A stretch of 64,000 nucleotides of DNA from Annona cherimola (lineage: Eukaryota; Streptophyta; Magnoliopsida; Magnoliales; Annonaceae). Position 1 is the stretch's first letter. Every line of letters starts with the position of its first letter. Where the stretch lies: assembly GCA_030490835.1 (NCBI GenBank), contig CM059973.1, positions 62,128,008-62,192,007 on the forward strand. Reading direction: 5' to 3'. The translations under genes and the position numbers were made by a program. Below the pieces are notes generated by a model. The model was not told the origin of the DNA and did no database searches. It saw nothing but the letters and a program-made list of their open reading frames with translations. Shown here piece by piece: positions 11,072-21,769 of this stretch.

Positions 11072-11460
11072 ATATGGAATATATTCTGGTCCAGCATGCT
11101 GCACCGGAATTTTCGGTGCAGCATCGCTGAAATGGGCCTCACATGATCATGAAATCATGATCTACTCCACCCATTGTATTTAGAATAATATATTCTATTA
11201 CCATACCAATTTTCATCCCAATCAGATATGTATATGGCCCCCATCTGAAAATGGTATAAATTCAACGTAATAAAATAGTTTGATGTAAATAACAACTTTA
11301 AAGTATCTGATTTGGATGAAAATTGGTATGGTAATAGAATACATTATTCTAAATACAATTGGTGGAGTAGATCATGATTTCATGATCATGTGAGGCCCAT
11401 TTTTGGGCTACTGCACCGCTGTTCCGGTGCAGTGACGCTGCACCGGAACAGCTCTCTCTC
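11072..11460. mobile_element. Foldback MITE with about 90-bp inverted arms
   Basis: The arms at about 11133-11220 and 11308-11400 are near-perfect inverted repeats. The left begins 'gggcctcacatgatcatgaa' and the right ends with its complement. They enclose an about 85-bp loop containing the core 'caacgtaataaaatagtttg'. Outside the arms both ends carry GCACCGGAA / TTCCGGTGC hairpins ('gctgcaccggaattttcggt', 'gtgacgctgcaccggaacag'). A related but diverged element is at 45400-45740. No coding capacity. Confidence 0.75.
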
Positions 11461-12825
11461 TACATATATCCGTTTATTTTAAATAGAAATGTTTTGGTAG
11501 ACTGAAGGAGTAGATTGGTTGTTAATTTTTTTTCCTTTCTTCCTAGGTCTGTGTGTCATCTCCAACCTTGCTGGTGTCTTGGGATTGTTGCAAAGAAATC
11601 CACTTTACAAATTTTGCAAGGAAAGACTGTTTATTATATTAATTGTAAAAATATTTATTGGATATAAATTGCACTGTGATATTTGTACGTTTTTGTTTGA
11701 GTTCACGCCTGGGCTAGGCCAACGTCAGAAACGGCACATGTAAGAGGATGAGCCCAAACAGAGCTAATGATGATGTGGCATCTTATTGGCCTTCCATTTC
11801 ATTTTATTATAATTTGGTGATTGTAACTCTAATTTATATAATCAAATAGTTAATTTTTATATTTTTGATGCTTCTAGACTCAATGAAAGGGTTTGATTTT
11901 CCATTTGAGGACTAATTTTTAACATATTAAATTAAATGATTATTTTTATCATTGAATTAAGTTTCAATTTGGTCATTATCCATTTTCAAATAATTTTCTA
12001 CTTGCTAGTCATGTTGGGACTAACCTATTATTTCTACAGGTGTACCAAATTAAGTGAGACATTAAATTTTTTGGATTACCTAAATATTTCTTAGAATATT
12101 TAATTAATTATTTATTTAAAGGCATGTAATGAGAATGATGGCCTTGTATTTTATTTTATTTTTTTATGCCTTGATGTAATAATAGGAACATGACTAGTGG
12201 AAATAGATTATGAATTTTTTATTTACAAAATTATAATAATTAATTGTGTCATAAATGCGTAATTGATCATGAGAAAATTGCATTAAATACACGGCTCGAG
12301 ATCACTTTTCTGTATCGGTACGTTACACAATCAAACTCTGAATCATATACACAGACAGTGAGATATAAACTACTAGGCTTTACCATGATTCACTGAGTGA
12401 AAATAGTTTTCTATTGGTAGATAGCAGTTTTTACAATATAGATATGGGAAGAATTTAGTGGGAAACATTTTGGTTATAGGATGAATTTGTGAAATGCTGC
12501 AATTATATTGGAAATAAATAGCAAATGTGGTGGGTACGTCATGAATTCTCCCCAAACAAAATCGAGCACGCCCACAAAACCATACTACTTTGCAAAGCAG
12601 GTAGCCAGATCCACCAAAACTAATGAATTGAAAGGAATTGACACTTAGAGAAAACTACTTGCAACCGTTTCAAAGACTTATAATTATGATCTTGGTTCAT
12701 GGAATATTCGCAATGTTGATGCCCACTTCATGAAACAGATATACGTTTTTCAAAAGTTGGACCAAATCAAACTATGCATGTGGGAATTAAATGAAATCAA
12801 TGTTTACACGTATATTGCTGGCAAA
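11461..12825. other. Intergenic region upstream of the cysteine-rich peptide gene
   Basis: AT-rich, with no supported gene or recognisable repeat ends. The short ORFs here lack any family resemblance. Confidence 0.6.
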
Positions 12826-12836
12826 CTATATATATA
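12826..12836 (+). promoter_or_regulatory. Candidate TATA box of the cysteine-rich peptide gene
   Basis: 'ctatatatata' lies about 85-95 bp before the start codon at 12921, which would put transcription start near 12860 and give a leader of about 60 nt. The decayed paralogue at 19229 has a similar string (caatatatacacc) upstream, so this spacing was probably part of the ancestral gene. Confidence 0.4.
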
Positions 12837-12920
12837 CAAGTGTTGTTTTAACATGCAGCACACTATATTTCACCTTCCAAACTCTAGCAACGCTAGGCTA
12901 ACATTCGTCCGTTCAAAGCA

Positions 12921-14013
12921 ATGGCCTGTTTTCGAGGTGTGACTGTTGCTGCTCTTCTGCTCTGCCTACTGATTCCCAGTCTGAGCACAGGTTTGTCACT
13001 TGTCCAACATCCCTGTGTTGTCAACGACACACACTTCCATCTACCTTCTTGCTTATGATGGTGTGAAATCTAACGAAGGTGACCAAAACTTTTCTGCCTT
13101 TTATTATTTTATTATTAAAGGCGAAAAAAATGGATATGGTTTCGTAAAAGTGAATCTGCTTGCACATTTTACATTATTACACATAATGATTCAAATCGTG
13201 AAAGCATGGAAGTTTCATGTTTATCATCGATTTTTTAAATCAATTTTAAATTATATATTTCTTAAATATGTAAACCATTTTCATGTTTATCTATGTGTAT
13301 TTTATTTATGATTCCGAAAATTACATATATTGCAAACTTTTATACACCATATTTTTTTAAAAAAAATTTACAGTCATATATTTACTTTCGAAAGACTCTA
13401 TTTTTACTAGTTACCATGAAAATGATTTTTTTATCAACATGATAAAATAAGCGTTAAACATGATGAATGGTTTACGTTAAAAATTATATTTTGAAATAAA
13501 AAGAACTACAAGTATGCATAGCGCCTTCGTGCTAATTTAATTATCGCCCTACAGTATATTTGCATTGTGAATTTTACTTTTCTCAACCAAAAGAAAAGCA
13601 TTTTAATGCATCTTTAATCCTTTATTCACCGAAGAAAGTTCATTTGGCACTATCTAACAACTATCTCTATACACCCACATATTTTCTCATAATTTCCCGT
13701 CCCAATCTTATTTTTTTAATATCATTCTTATCGATGTTTCGATTAAAGCTGACATTGTGTTATGATCATTTCCTTCGTTTCACTTCGCGGCCGAACTTTT
13801 GGTGGACGAAAAGCATGCGGTCGTGACTTCGACATCGGACCATGCGATGATGAAAAAACTTGTCACGTACAATGCCGGTATAGATACCCCAATAGTTATA
13901 GCGAATGCGAAAGTGATACCAGCGATCCTCGACGAGGAGGACGCTGTTGCTGCATCCCACCATATGAGCCAGTTATCAAAGGAAGAGCATTGCTATCGCA
14001 GCTGCTTATGTGA
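12921..14013 (+). CDS. Secreted cysteine-rich peptide, defensin-like (DEFL)
   Basis: Two exons, 12921-12990 and 13814-14013, with GT at 12991 and AG at 13812-13813. The intron is 823 bp and interrupts a codon after its first base. The joined frame gives 89 aa. Residues 1-23 are a signal peptide: basic MACFRG, a hydrophobic core rich in Leu/Ala, then PSLST. The mature part starts near ACGRDFDIGPC and has eight cysteines spaced C-x8-C-x5-C-x3-C-x10-C-x12-CCC. The C-x3-C (TCHVQC) followed later by closely spaced cysteines resembles the CS-alpha-beta motif of plant defensin-like peptides, but the terminal CCC run is unusual. Signal exon, intron, then Cys-rich exon is the classic DEFL layout. Such peptides act outside the cell in defence or in pollen-pistil signalling; which applies here is unknown. 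Its intron holds a MITE-like sequence at about 13190-13475. The acceptor choice is inferred from frame continuity. Confidence 0.72.
13190..13475. mobile_element. MITE-like repeat inside the DEFL intron (16.5 kb family)
   Basis: The stretch 'catgtttatc...gattccgaaaattacatatattgcaaacttttata...aatgatttttttatcaacatgataaaataagcgtta' matches segments of 16560-16900 and 17860-18110. It also matches 40775-41030 in the opposite sense. It lacks a clear TIR here, so this is a decayed or internal copy. Confidence 0.5.
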
Positions 14014-14044
14014 CTACCCTATCTACAATTTTAATATACATGCA

Positions 14045-14050
14045 AATAAA
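14045..14050 (+). terminator. Polyadenylation signal AATAAA of the DEFL gene
   Basis: A perfect AATAAA lies 32 nt past the stop codon, a usual distance for a near-upstream element in plant genes. Confidence 0.45.
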
Positions 14051-14458
14051 TAGCTAGCTGGCTAGCTCTGCAGCTCTACTCGTCTGCTCAAAATAATGTA
14101 TACAAGTGTGCTTAATTAATCAGAATATGATATATCCATGCTTTGTGCATGTGATGCAATTCCATGAGGTTCTCATCTACGAATATTTGTGCAATCATGT
14201 TTCCCCTGTTGTTCTTTACAACTACCTGCTTGCTTTGGAAATAAAAGAAAAGAGAAAGAAAAAAGAAAAAAGAAAAAGTTCATCCAAAGAAATGGATTCC
14301 ATTTTGTAAAGAAAACGTGAAAAAACCTTTGCAAAGATTTTTTTTTTTTTAAAAAAAATCTCCAATGAACATTGGTGTAAATTAGAGAAGCTTGAAATGC
14401 ATGAACATAAAAAACCTCTTTCTGCAATTTCCATTACAAAGGAATGGTTATGTAAGGG

Positions 14459-14745
14459 ATATGCTTAAATGCACCCGTGTGTACTTAGGCTCGATGCACC
14501 CGTGTGTATTAATCTATTTCTTCTATCTTTTTTAAAAAATTTATATAATTGCAAACTACTAAAAATGCTTTTGATTTTAAAAAATTCAAAAAAATATCTA
14601 TAAACCTCCAAAATTGTAAAATTGATACACATGTTAAATACATTTAGATTAACAATTCTACAAAAAATATTTTAAAAAATATTAAAAAATAAGTATTTGC
14701 ATCCTGGGTGCGCCAAAGCTAAGTACGCAGAGTGCATAGCATCAT
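14459..14745. mobile_element. Foldback element, GCACCCGGGTGC family, copy 1
   Basis: The left side starts with a doubled 'tgcacccgtgtgta' and the right side has 'gcatcctgggtgcgcc'. The interior is an AT-rich inverted repeat: 'aaaaatgcttttgatttt...' against '...aaaattgatacacatgttaaatacatttagattaacaatt'. Neighbouring and distant copies share the 'gatacacatgttaaatacatttagattaa' type core (shown here as a description, with mismatches between copies). Confidence 0.6.
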
Positions 14746-14767
14746 GTCTCATTATGTAATAAGGTTG

Positions 14768-15172
14768 TTATTTGGTGCACTCGGGTGTATAAAATCGGTT
14801 GTCGATTATATATATGTGTTTTGTGAATGTTGATACAGTGCACCCAGGTGCTTTAACCTATTTTTTTATTTTTTGAAATTTTTTTATACAACTATTAATC
14901 TAAGTATATTTAACATGTATATTAAGTTTTATTATTTTTGAATATTTTTGGATTTTTTATTTTTAAAAATTAGTAGCATTTTAGTAATTTAAAACGCCAC
15001 TGATTTTCAAAAATAAAAAATATTTAAAAATCTCCCAAAATGTAAAACTTGATACACATAGATTAATAGTTGTATAAAAAATATTAAATATACTTCCGCT
15101 AATAATTGTATAAAAAAAATTTCAAAAAATTTTAGAAAATAAGTTAAATTCACCCGGATGTATTTAGGTATT
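14768..15172. mobile_element. Foldback element, GCACCCGGGTGC family, copy 2
   Basis: The left half reads '...actattaatctaagtatat...' and the right half returns as its complement ('...gattaatagttgtat...'), so the unit folds on itself. Around the centre 'attagtagcattttagtaat' pairs with 'aacgccactgatttt'. The terminal motifs are 'tgcactcgggtgt' / 'tgcacccaggtgc' on the left and 'cacccggatgta' on the right. Confidence 0.65.
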
Positions 15173-15529
15173 TCCGTTCACCGGATCTGTCTTCGTACCG
15201 TAGACGGTCATATAAGCTGGGCCGGTTCACCGTTACTTCCGAGCTCGAGTCGCTGCACGCATGTCATGGGTGACTTTTGAGCTCAGGCTCTTTTAAGTTT
15301 TATATTGACATCGACTCAAAAATTGCAGGCGTGGCCATGGTACCCTTGGCATGACGGCACAAGCGTTTGCCCCTCGAGTTAGGTATGCTCGGCTTGAATG
15401 GCGGCAGAAGCAAAAAGGCATGAGTTGTGGCGTTTTTCTTCCCAAGTTGTGCGAGTGATTGATGATGGTTCAGAAAGATTTGTTTCAGAAAAAATATAAA
15501 TGGTTAGATGTCTGCATGGGAAAATTTTG

Positions 15530-15808
15530 AGATGTGTTTGGAAATGGATAAAACTTTTGATGAAAATTTCGAAAGACTAGAAGTCGTCAAATGATGTGAT
15601 ATGATAGAAGTAATATGAGTAATAAATAGGATAAATTTTAAATAGATAAGTTAGTTATGTTGGTAGTTGTGTAGAAATGATTGAAAAGTAGAGTAGTTGT
15701 ATAAAAAATGTGAAGAAATGATTAAAAAATAGAGTAGTTGTGGAGAGTGAAAAATTTTAAATTAAAAAGTTTTAACTTGACAACTTTTACTTATCACCAA
15801 ACACACCT
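15530..15808 (-). mobile_element. Tourist-like MITE, near-complete, 279 bp
   Basis: Ends AGATGTGTTTGG and CCAAACACACCT are inverted repeats, and TTG flanks both sides (15527-15529 and 15809-15811) as a 3-bp duplication. The interior is the family sequence in reverse sense ('gtagttgtggagagtgaaaa', 'atgatgtgatatgatagaag'). A 3-bp duplication together with GGGTGTGTTTGG-type ends fits PIF/Harbinger (Tourist) MITEs. The superfamily is inferred. Confidence 0.75.
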
Positions 15809-15811
15809 TTG

Positions 15812-16546
15812 GTAAAATGTCTCCAGAGTTGATCATAAAAGAAATGTTTGAGATAATTATAATATAAATCAAAAAAATTTGCAGGCGCAGCTTTTTAGAT
15901 GAGATCTTAATGCCGTTAACTTATGCTATGAAATTATCAATGGGCCACTATCCATAGTACGCTAAGCATAATCAATTACTTTATTTGGTTACTTCACTAA
16001 TTCACCAAAACTAATATGCATGTGGCCATGATATATAATAAATGTTAAATTTATAAATTTGTTAAGAAAATCCTATATTGGACTACTTAAAAGTTTGTGA
16101 GAGTTTTTTTATTATTTTTTATACTTGAAATATAAGTAATCTTACTTAACTTCCTCAAGTTTTAAGCTTCTGATGAATGATGCAAAATTCAATCTCTTTA
16201 TTATATTTAACCTTATTCTTTTAGCTAGGAAAACCAAGTTTCATCTACATCAATTATGTGTATAGGTCCTAGATCAAAAAATTATGTGTATAGGCCACAT
16301 TTGCTTAAAAATGAATATATTTGTGTGTAAATTAAGAAAAATAATTAGATGTATTCATACATATATTAGAATACATATACAATCATGCTAAATAGATGAA
16401 AGGGTTTAAATTATAATATAAATAATGTTAAATACAACAAATGAAATGAATTTTTTATCAACTATCAAGGTATTAAAAACGAAGAAGGTACATAGAAAAA
16501 TGTTTCAAAGAAGCATAGCCCTTAAATATAGATATATCTATATCAA
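15812..16546. other. Intergenic, no feature seen
   Basis: AT-rich, without a supported frame. Short stretches near 16290-16480 resemble the interior of the hAT-like element at 1887-3112 ('ggccacatttgct' against 'caaatgtggcct' in the opposite sense), probably old debris. Confidence 0.5.
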
Positions 16547-16928
16547 CTAAATGAAGAATGATTTAATACTTATGTAAGCATGAAAGCCTACATGGTTACT
16601 CTTTTTTTTTTTACTTTTATTTTTAAAAAATTTGTATAATTTATCATGTTTATTCATGGTTCCAAAACTTACATACATTGCTAACTTTTATATACTGTAC
16701 TTGTAGTATATATTTTTAAAAATTTGTAGCAGTTAGATATTCACTCCTAAAAAATATTATTTTTTACAAGATATAAGTTTCTAATAAAAATTATTTTGAA
16801 TAGCATGATAAAACAAGATGTATTAAATAAATCCATGTTGATTTAGATTTTAAAATTATTTTTCAAATTTTGAAAATTAAGAGTAAGTATGGATGCTTCA
16901 ATACTTACATAAGTATTGAATCATCCCT
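16547..16928. mobile_element. TIR MITE, about 380 bp (type copy of its family)
   Basis: The left end reads 'gaatgatttaatacttatgt' and the right end '...acataagtattgaatcatcc', an inverted repeat of about 24 bp with few mismatches. The interior matches sequence at 13190-13475, 17860-18110 and (reverse) 40775-41030. No coding frame. I could not identify a target duplication, so the superfamily is open. Confidence 0.6.
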
Positions 16929-16984
16929 CTAAATAAATATAGGGTTTCAATTCAATAAAAGTAATCGATGAATTGGAATTTATA

Positions 16985-17180
16985 AAACCTCTCTATATGA
17001 TATTCACTCCACCCATAGTATTTATAATTATTTGTTTAAATTGAAAATAAGTTTGATGTAAGTCAAACCTTGTTAGGCCCTTTTGATGAAAGTATGAAAT
17101 CAACACAACAAAATTGTTTGACTTATAAACCATTTAAAGCTTTTAATTTAAAATCGAAATCATTCTTTATATAAATAAAT
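16985..17180. mobile_element. Relic of the 11.1 kb foldback MITE family
   Basis: It contains 'cactccacccatagtattta' and 'atcaacacaacaaaattgtttgactt', diverged versions of the arm and core of 11072-11460. Only parts remain. A similar core lies near 2548-2590. Confidence 0.4.
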
Positions 17181-17418
17181 GAATTTATAAATTATTCTTT
17201 ACACATGGATATGGATCTTAATATTTTTATAATTTAGACATGCTTATATATTTTTTAAAAAGGTATGACCCACTCTAAAATTTGATTGAAATTATTTGTG
17301 ATACTTTTATAAAACAAATGATATTAAATAATATAACCAATGAATTTTGACTATCATCAATAATGGACCCCAATTGTAGGGTTTTATGAATTCTAATTCA
17401 TCGTAGTTTTTAAGGTCC

Positions 17419-17640
17419 ATTTTTTAATAGGTCAAAGAAGTAAGAAAAAATTTTCTAGGATAAGCTTTGAAAAGTGAGAGTATAACAAATAAGATAATTG
17501 TATAAAAAATATAAAAAATAATTAGAATACAGAGATGATAATAATAGAAAGAACTGAGTATATAAAATGTCATAAAAGTCAAAAAAATGTGCAAAAAAGT
17601 GAAAATTTTATTCCCTTTTACCAAATGCGAAACAAACTTT
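17419..17640 (-). mobile_element. Tourist-like MITE family copy, strongly decayed
   Basis: In reverse sense it keeps 'gtgagagtataac', 'ataattgtataaaaaatat' and ends near 'ttaccaaatgcgaaac', a worn version of the family end CCAAACACAC. The 66-codon ORF here is fortuitous. Confidence 0.4.
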
Positions 17641-17859
17641 CAAAGTTTGAAACCCATAAATATAATATAATTTACTATATATTACTTATCATCCTAATGT
17701 GATTTCAATTGTTAAGAGGGAATCATATATATAATAATTTTCATGATTTAGTTTACTGCATTTTAGTTATTAAAAAAGAATATTTAAATTATTTCAAGGA
17801 TAATATTTCAATACGTGCACAGGCTTCGTTGAGCCTCCATGAATCTCCATACTTTTTAT

Positions 17860-18110
17860 CTTCAAAATTTATTTTTAAATCAAGATTATTACGTTTATAC
17901 ATGTACATTCATTACGATCCCAAAAATCACATTTATTGAAAACTTTTATGTACATATACATGCCACGCATTTTTCAAATAATTTAGTGATATATTAATTT
18001 TCAAAAGGTGCTTTTTATATAAAATATAAGCTTCTAATAAAATGTTTTTTGATAGAATCATAAAACAACACATGTTAAACAAAGTAAATTGCTCAGATTT
18101 AGGGAAATTT
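17860..18110. mobile_element. MITE-like repeat, 16.5 kb family, partial
   Basis: 'acatttattgaaaactttta', 'ataagcttctaataaaatg' and 'tagaatcataaaacaacaca' line up with the interior of 16547-16928. The termini are not preserved. Confidence 0.45.
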
Positions 18111-19228
18111 TAAATAAAAAACAAAACGCTGCAAATTATTGGTCTTATTTTGATTATTTAACTAGATTCCTAGATTGGATATTGGCACATGTTCTTTCTA
18201 TAAGGCTCCATAAAAATAAAAAAAAATAAAAAGTCCTTTCTATAAGCCATGAAATGGTAAGCGTGGCCCACCTCCAGGCCCCCAACGCTTCTATAGAGGT
18301 ATTTTGGTTATTTCAATAAAATTTTAATGCCCATTAGTATACCCTTAATCGGGAGATAAGCCTACAATTCAGGTAAACCATGTAGGTAAGGTTACAATTT
18401 TTTCAAAAGTAGTAATATCCTTGCAATTTCACCCAAACTATATAGGTATTGATGCAAAAACCTAAAGAGACATTTGCTACAAATGAGAAAATTAATATTG
18501 AAATTTGAAGAAGTAAAGTTATTATATGTTGAAAATGAGAAAAAAAACATTTAAGGACAACAGAAGTTTTTGAATGGACCCATCAAATCCTATCAATCTT
18601 GTCTCTTGTTCATCCAATCATTTTCAATGGACCTGTGAAATCCTATCAATCTTTCTCAGAAAAAGACTAGCCACTTAATAAGTTCTGATTAAATTAGACA
18701 AAACATAGATCCAATTTTGATCACATTTGGCAAGATTGATGAATTCGGGCGAATTTGTTCTATTCGGCTGTATGAAGTTTAACATTCTCTAAAATAGAAT
18801 CCCGCATTTGAGCCATTGATTTCATGCGTGTAAAGCATTCTGTTTTACCTCTCTTCAAATTAAGGAAAACACTTCTTTCGTAAAGAAGCTCTTGAATCTT
18901 CTTGATGGGCATGTAGAACAGATAAATGAGGTCACATTCGAGGACATTTCACATATATATACGCAAACGTATGCGGCACAAAGCGTAACTAATTGATGGA
19001 GAGTGTAAGGAGAAAAGTGGGAGAAACTACGTTCACCCGTACTTCTGAAATTCTTAAATTGCTTGATGAGTTTGATGAGAGCACCGTCTCATTAGGCAAT
19101 CGAATCGAAATCTTTTGTTGAAGAATTAGTCCACATTAATTCCATTGAAAAAACAATATAAATCTGTGTTTGTTTTGCCTGCAGCACAATATATACACCT
19201 TCACCAATACTCGCATAGATGCAGAGCA
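18111..19228. other. Intergenic region before the DEFL relic
   Basis: No supported gene. A short imperfect direct repeat, 'atcaaatcctatcaatctt' near 18587 and 'tgaaatcctatcaatcttt' near 18637, is the only local structure I noticed. Confidence 0.5.
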
Positions 19229-19273
19229 ACGTCTTGTTTTCGTACCGCGACTGTTGCTGCTTTTCTTCTTTGA
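19229..19273 (+). pseudogene. Decayed copy of the DEFL signal-peptide exon
   Basis: The frame reads (T)SCFRTATVAAFLL then TGA. It matches the N-terminus MACFRGVTVAALLL of the gene at 12921. The start codon has become ACG and a stop interrupts the signal peptide. About 60-70 bp upstream the two loci also share 'gcagcacaatatatacacct'-like sequence, so promoter and exon were duplicated together. No cysteine-rich second exon was found downstream. Confidence 0.65.
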
Positions 19274-20227
19274 TTAATCATTCGCGGTCATTGTGGAAAT
19301 ATGACCCGTTTGTTGCTAATCTAACTTAGCTAAGCGTGCATCTTTTTTGAGCAGCTCCATTAAGGCACTTGCACTTTGCTATTTTTGTTGGGTCAAAAAC
19401 CAGATTGCGAAGCACAAATCACAGAGAGACACAGGACGAATCAATCCTAATTTTTTGTTTCTTTCTTTCTTTTTCTTTTTTTTTAGCAAAGAAATCAATC
19501 CTAATTAAGTACACTAGTGTAGGCCACAAAACCCAGTTTCTAAGCTCCATCCTAATAACTTCGGTGGCAGCCAAAATTAGGTGGATCATGGTGCAAGATA
19601 TCTTACATGATCCTAGTCGTGTCTAGATGGATCATCCAGGGTTCTTTTCTGGCTTTTTAAAAAAAAAAAATTTGATTTTAAAATGATGAAAAAAGTTTTA
19701 AAAAAACTTAATGCATAAGTAAAAGCGCGGCCCTCAATTTTTGTATACATGAAGTCCAGTCAAAGTCTAACAATTCAAGAGGCATTTTTTTCATTTTAGA
19801 AAAATTGACTCTAGTTTCGATAAAAATAATGCAAAAATGAAATCCTCAAAGGGACATGTGTAAAGAACCTGATTCTTTTAACCGAAATTGGTGTGCGCAT
19901 AAGACTCCCAGGAAATTACATTAAGGCTAAGGATGCATGCGAACTGTTCTTAATTAATTACCCTAAAAATACATACTTGGTTGGCAGAAATTTAGTTGTG
20001 TATAATTAATAATTTTCCATTCGAACATCCAGGACGGGTCTATCGAGAAAGGGACGGATGCGTAGACATTGGACAATATTGCATGAATGGAAAATGATGT
20101 GCCATTATAAAGGAGTGAATCCTCACGAGGCATTCGACCAACCCGATCTTCCTCGTTGGTGCTTAAAAGTCTTCTTAGTACCAAAAGCTAGCTAACTTAA
20201 TATGTCTGGCCCCAAATCTGACTATTG
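19274..20227. other. Intergenic, no feature seen
   Basis: No coding frame with family resemblance and no clear repeat ends. A pyrimidine/poly-T run lies near 19450-19490. Confidence 0.5.
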
Positions 20228-20235
20228 GGTAAAAT

Positions 20236-21320
20236 TAGGGGTGCAACTTGGGTTATATTGTACCGAATTTTGATGAACTCAAACCCTAAGTCCGCCGAGT
20301 TTAGGTGAACCGAAACTCTAACTTTAATATTAGAATTCGGGTTCGGATCGAGTTAGCACTACTTTCGGTCCTAGTTTTGAGTTGAAATTCAGGTCACTTT
20401 CAAACCAATATACATTGAAATCACCAATAGAGATAATGAATTTATTAAACATTATTGTATTCGCACATGAATAATTTACACATACTAACCGAGGCGTGCT
20501 CGGTTGGTGGCCGCAGCCGTAATAGAGCTTTGACGGGGCTGCGGTCGTGGGTTTGAATCCCACGCTGGGATTTCGGCCCGGAAAAATAGTGTGGGAGCTG
20601 TTATCTCTCTTTGGCCGGGTGAAAGTCGTGTCTTCCTAATTCTTTAGTGGAGCTGTGTCTCCAGATTTTTTTAGAGGAGTTATGTATCTCCGTATTTGTA
20701 AGAATGTCTCAGAACTACAATGTAATATGTGTTGAGATGTATGTAAATATAACCATAAAAAAAAAAATTACACATAAATATATTTACATGTCTTATAATA
20801 TCTTTAATTTTAATGAAAGTTGGTGTTTTAATTAAAAGATATTTCTAAATACAATAAACATAGTGAACTTATACATAACAATCAATATAAGAAAAATAAA
20901 TGAGATTATGTGAAATAACTATCTGAAGTTTAATGAAATCGAAACTTATGTATCTCATAATTAATCAATATATATGTAATAATTTTAAAGAATTGATATA
21001 TTTATAATTATTTGCAAATAAAGTTAATGTAGATGTAATATATTCAATTTTATGAACAAATGTACATAACAATTAGGTTTTAGAATAAATATTTTATAGT
21101 TTAATTAAGTAATGATTATATGAAATAATTTGTATCACAATTATAGTTAAAATACTTAATGCGTAATTAAATATAATTATTTTAATAAATTAGAGAAAAT
21201 ATTAGTTTAGGTTTTGGTACCGGGTTGATATAAATTCGGTATCGATTTCGAATTTTCTTGAATCAGATTGAAATCAGGTCGGGCATGTTTGAACAGACTC
21301 AGTACCAAGCTACACCCCTA
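20236..21320. mobile_element. hAT-like TIR element with a SINE inside (TAGGGGTGCAA family)
   Basis: Left end TAGGGGTGCAACTTGGG, right end AAGCTACACCCCTA. Flanking octamers GGTAAAAT (20228-20235) and GATAAAAT (21321-21328) match at 7 of 8 positions. Removing the nested SINE leaves about 790 bp. No transposase is present; the interior is AT-rich. Confidence 0.75.
20485..20767 (+). mobile_element. tRNA-derived SINE, 283 bp
   Basis: The head resembles a tRNA gene: 'tcggttggtggccgc' near the A-box position, and the B box 'gggtttgaatccca' about 50 bp later. A tRNA-unrelated body follows and a terminal A run ends it. A 9-bp duplication TTACACATA flanks it (20476-20484 and 20768-20776). A pol III promoter at the 5' end, an A-rich tail and a variable target duplication define SINEs. 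LINE machinery would have mobilised it. It lies within a hAT-like element and is therefore younger than that insertion. Confidence 0.8.
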
Positions 21321-21328
21321 GATAAAAT

Positions 21329-21769
21329 CCTTAGAGCTTTATACTTGGAGCATGTTTGTTTAGGAGGGAATGAAAAATGTGAACACAAAATTAATATTCA
21401 ACCACCTTAGTTTTTTATATTCCAATTAATTCTGTATTTTTCCAATCATTTTCTATTATTTTCTAAAACAACGTTATTTATTTTTCTTCATTCACATTTT
21501 ACTCGGTCACGTAATTTTCATTTCCATTTTTCTCTTGACAAACTTACCTTTATAATTAAATGTCTAATCCCTTCAAGAATCCACGTGGGATAACCCAACA
21601 ATAACTATTATCGTGTTGTTACCTCCCATTGCTGATTTCTATGCGCGTTCCAAGATGCAATGCAAATAGCTCCTGCCTACAAATGGCCAACAAGCATGTG
21701 CGAGGTCGATATCTGAGCAGGTCTCGTATGGTCTCGTAAACAGATGAATAAAAAGCTCGGATTCTGATT
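21329..21769. other. Intergenic
   Basis: The segment from 21352 ('gcatgtttgtttaggaggga') to about 21550 is rich in 'attttc/tttccat' and may be a remote MITE relic. No matching end was found. Confidence 0.35.

Noticed and set aside
14222..14434. Lys/Phe-rich ORFs after the defensin-like gene
   Set aside because: They arise from A- and T-rich runs on both strands.
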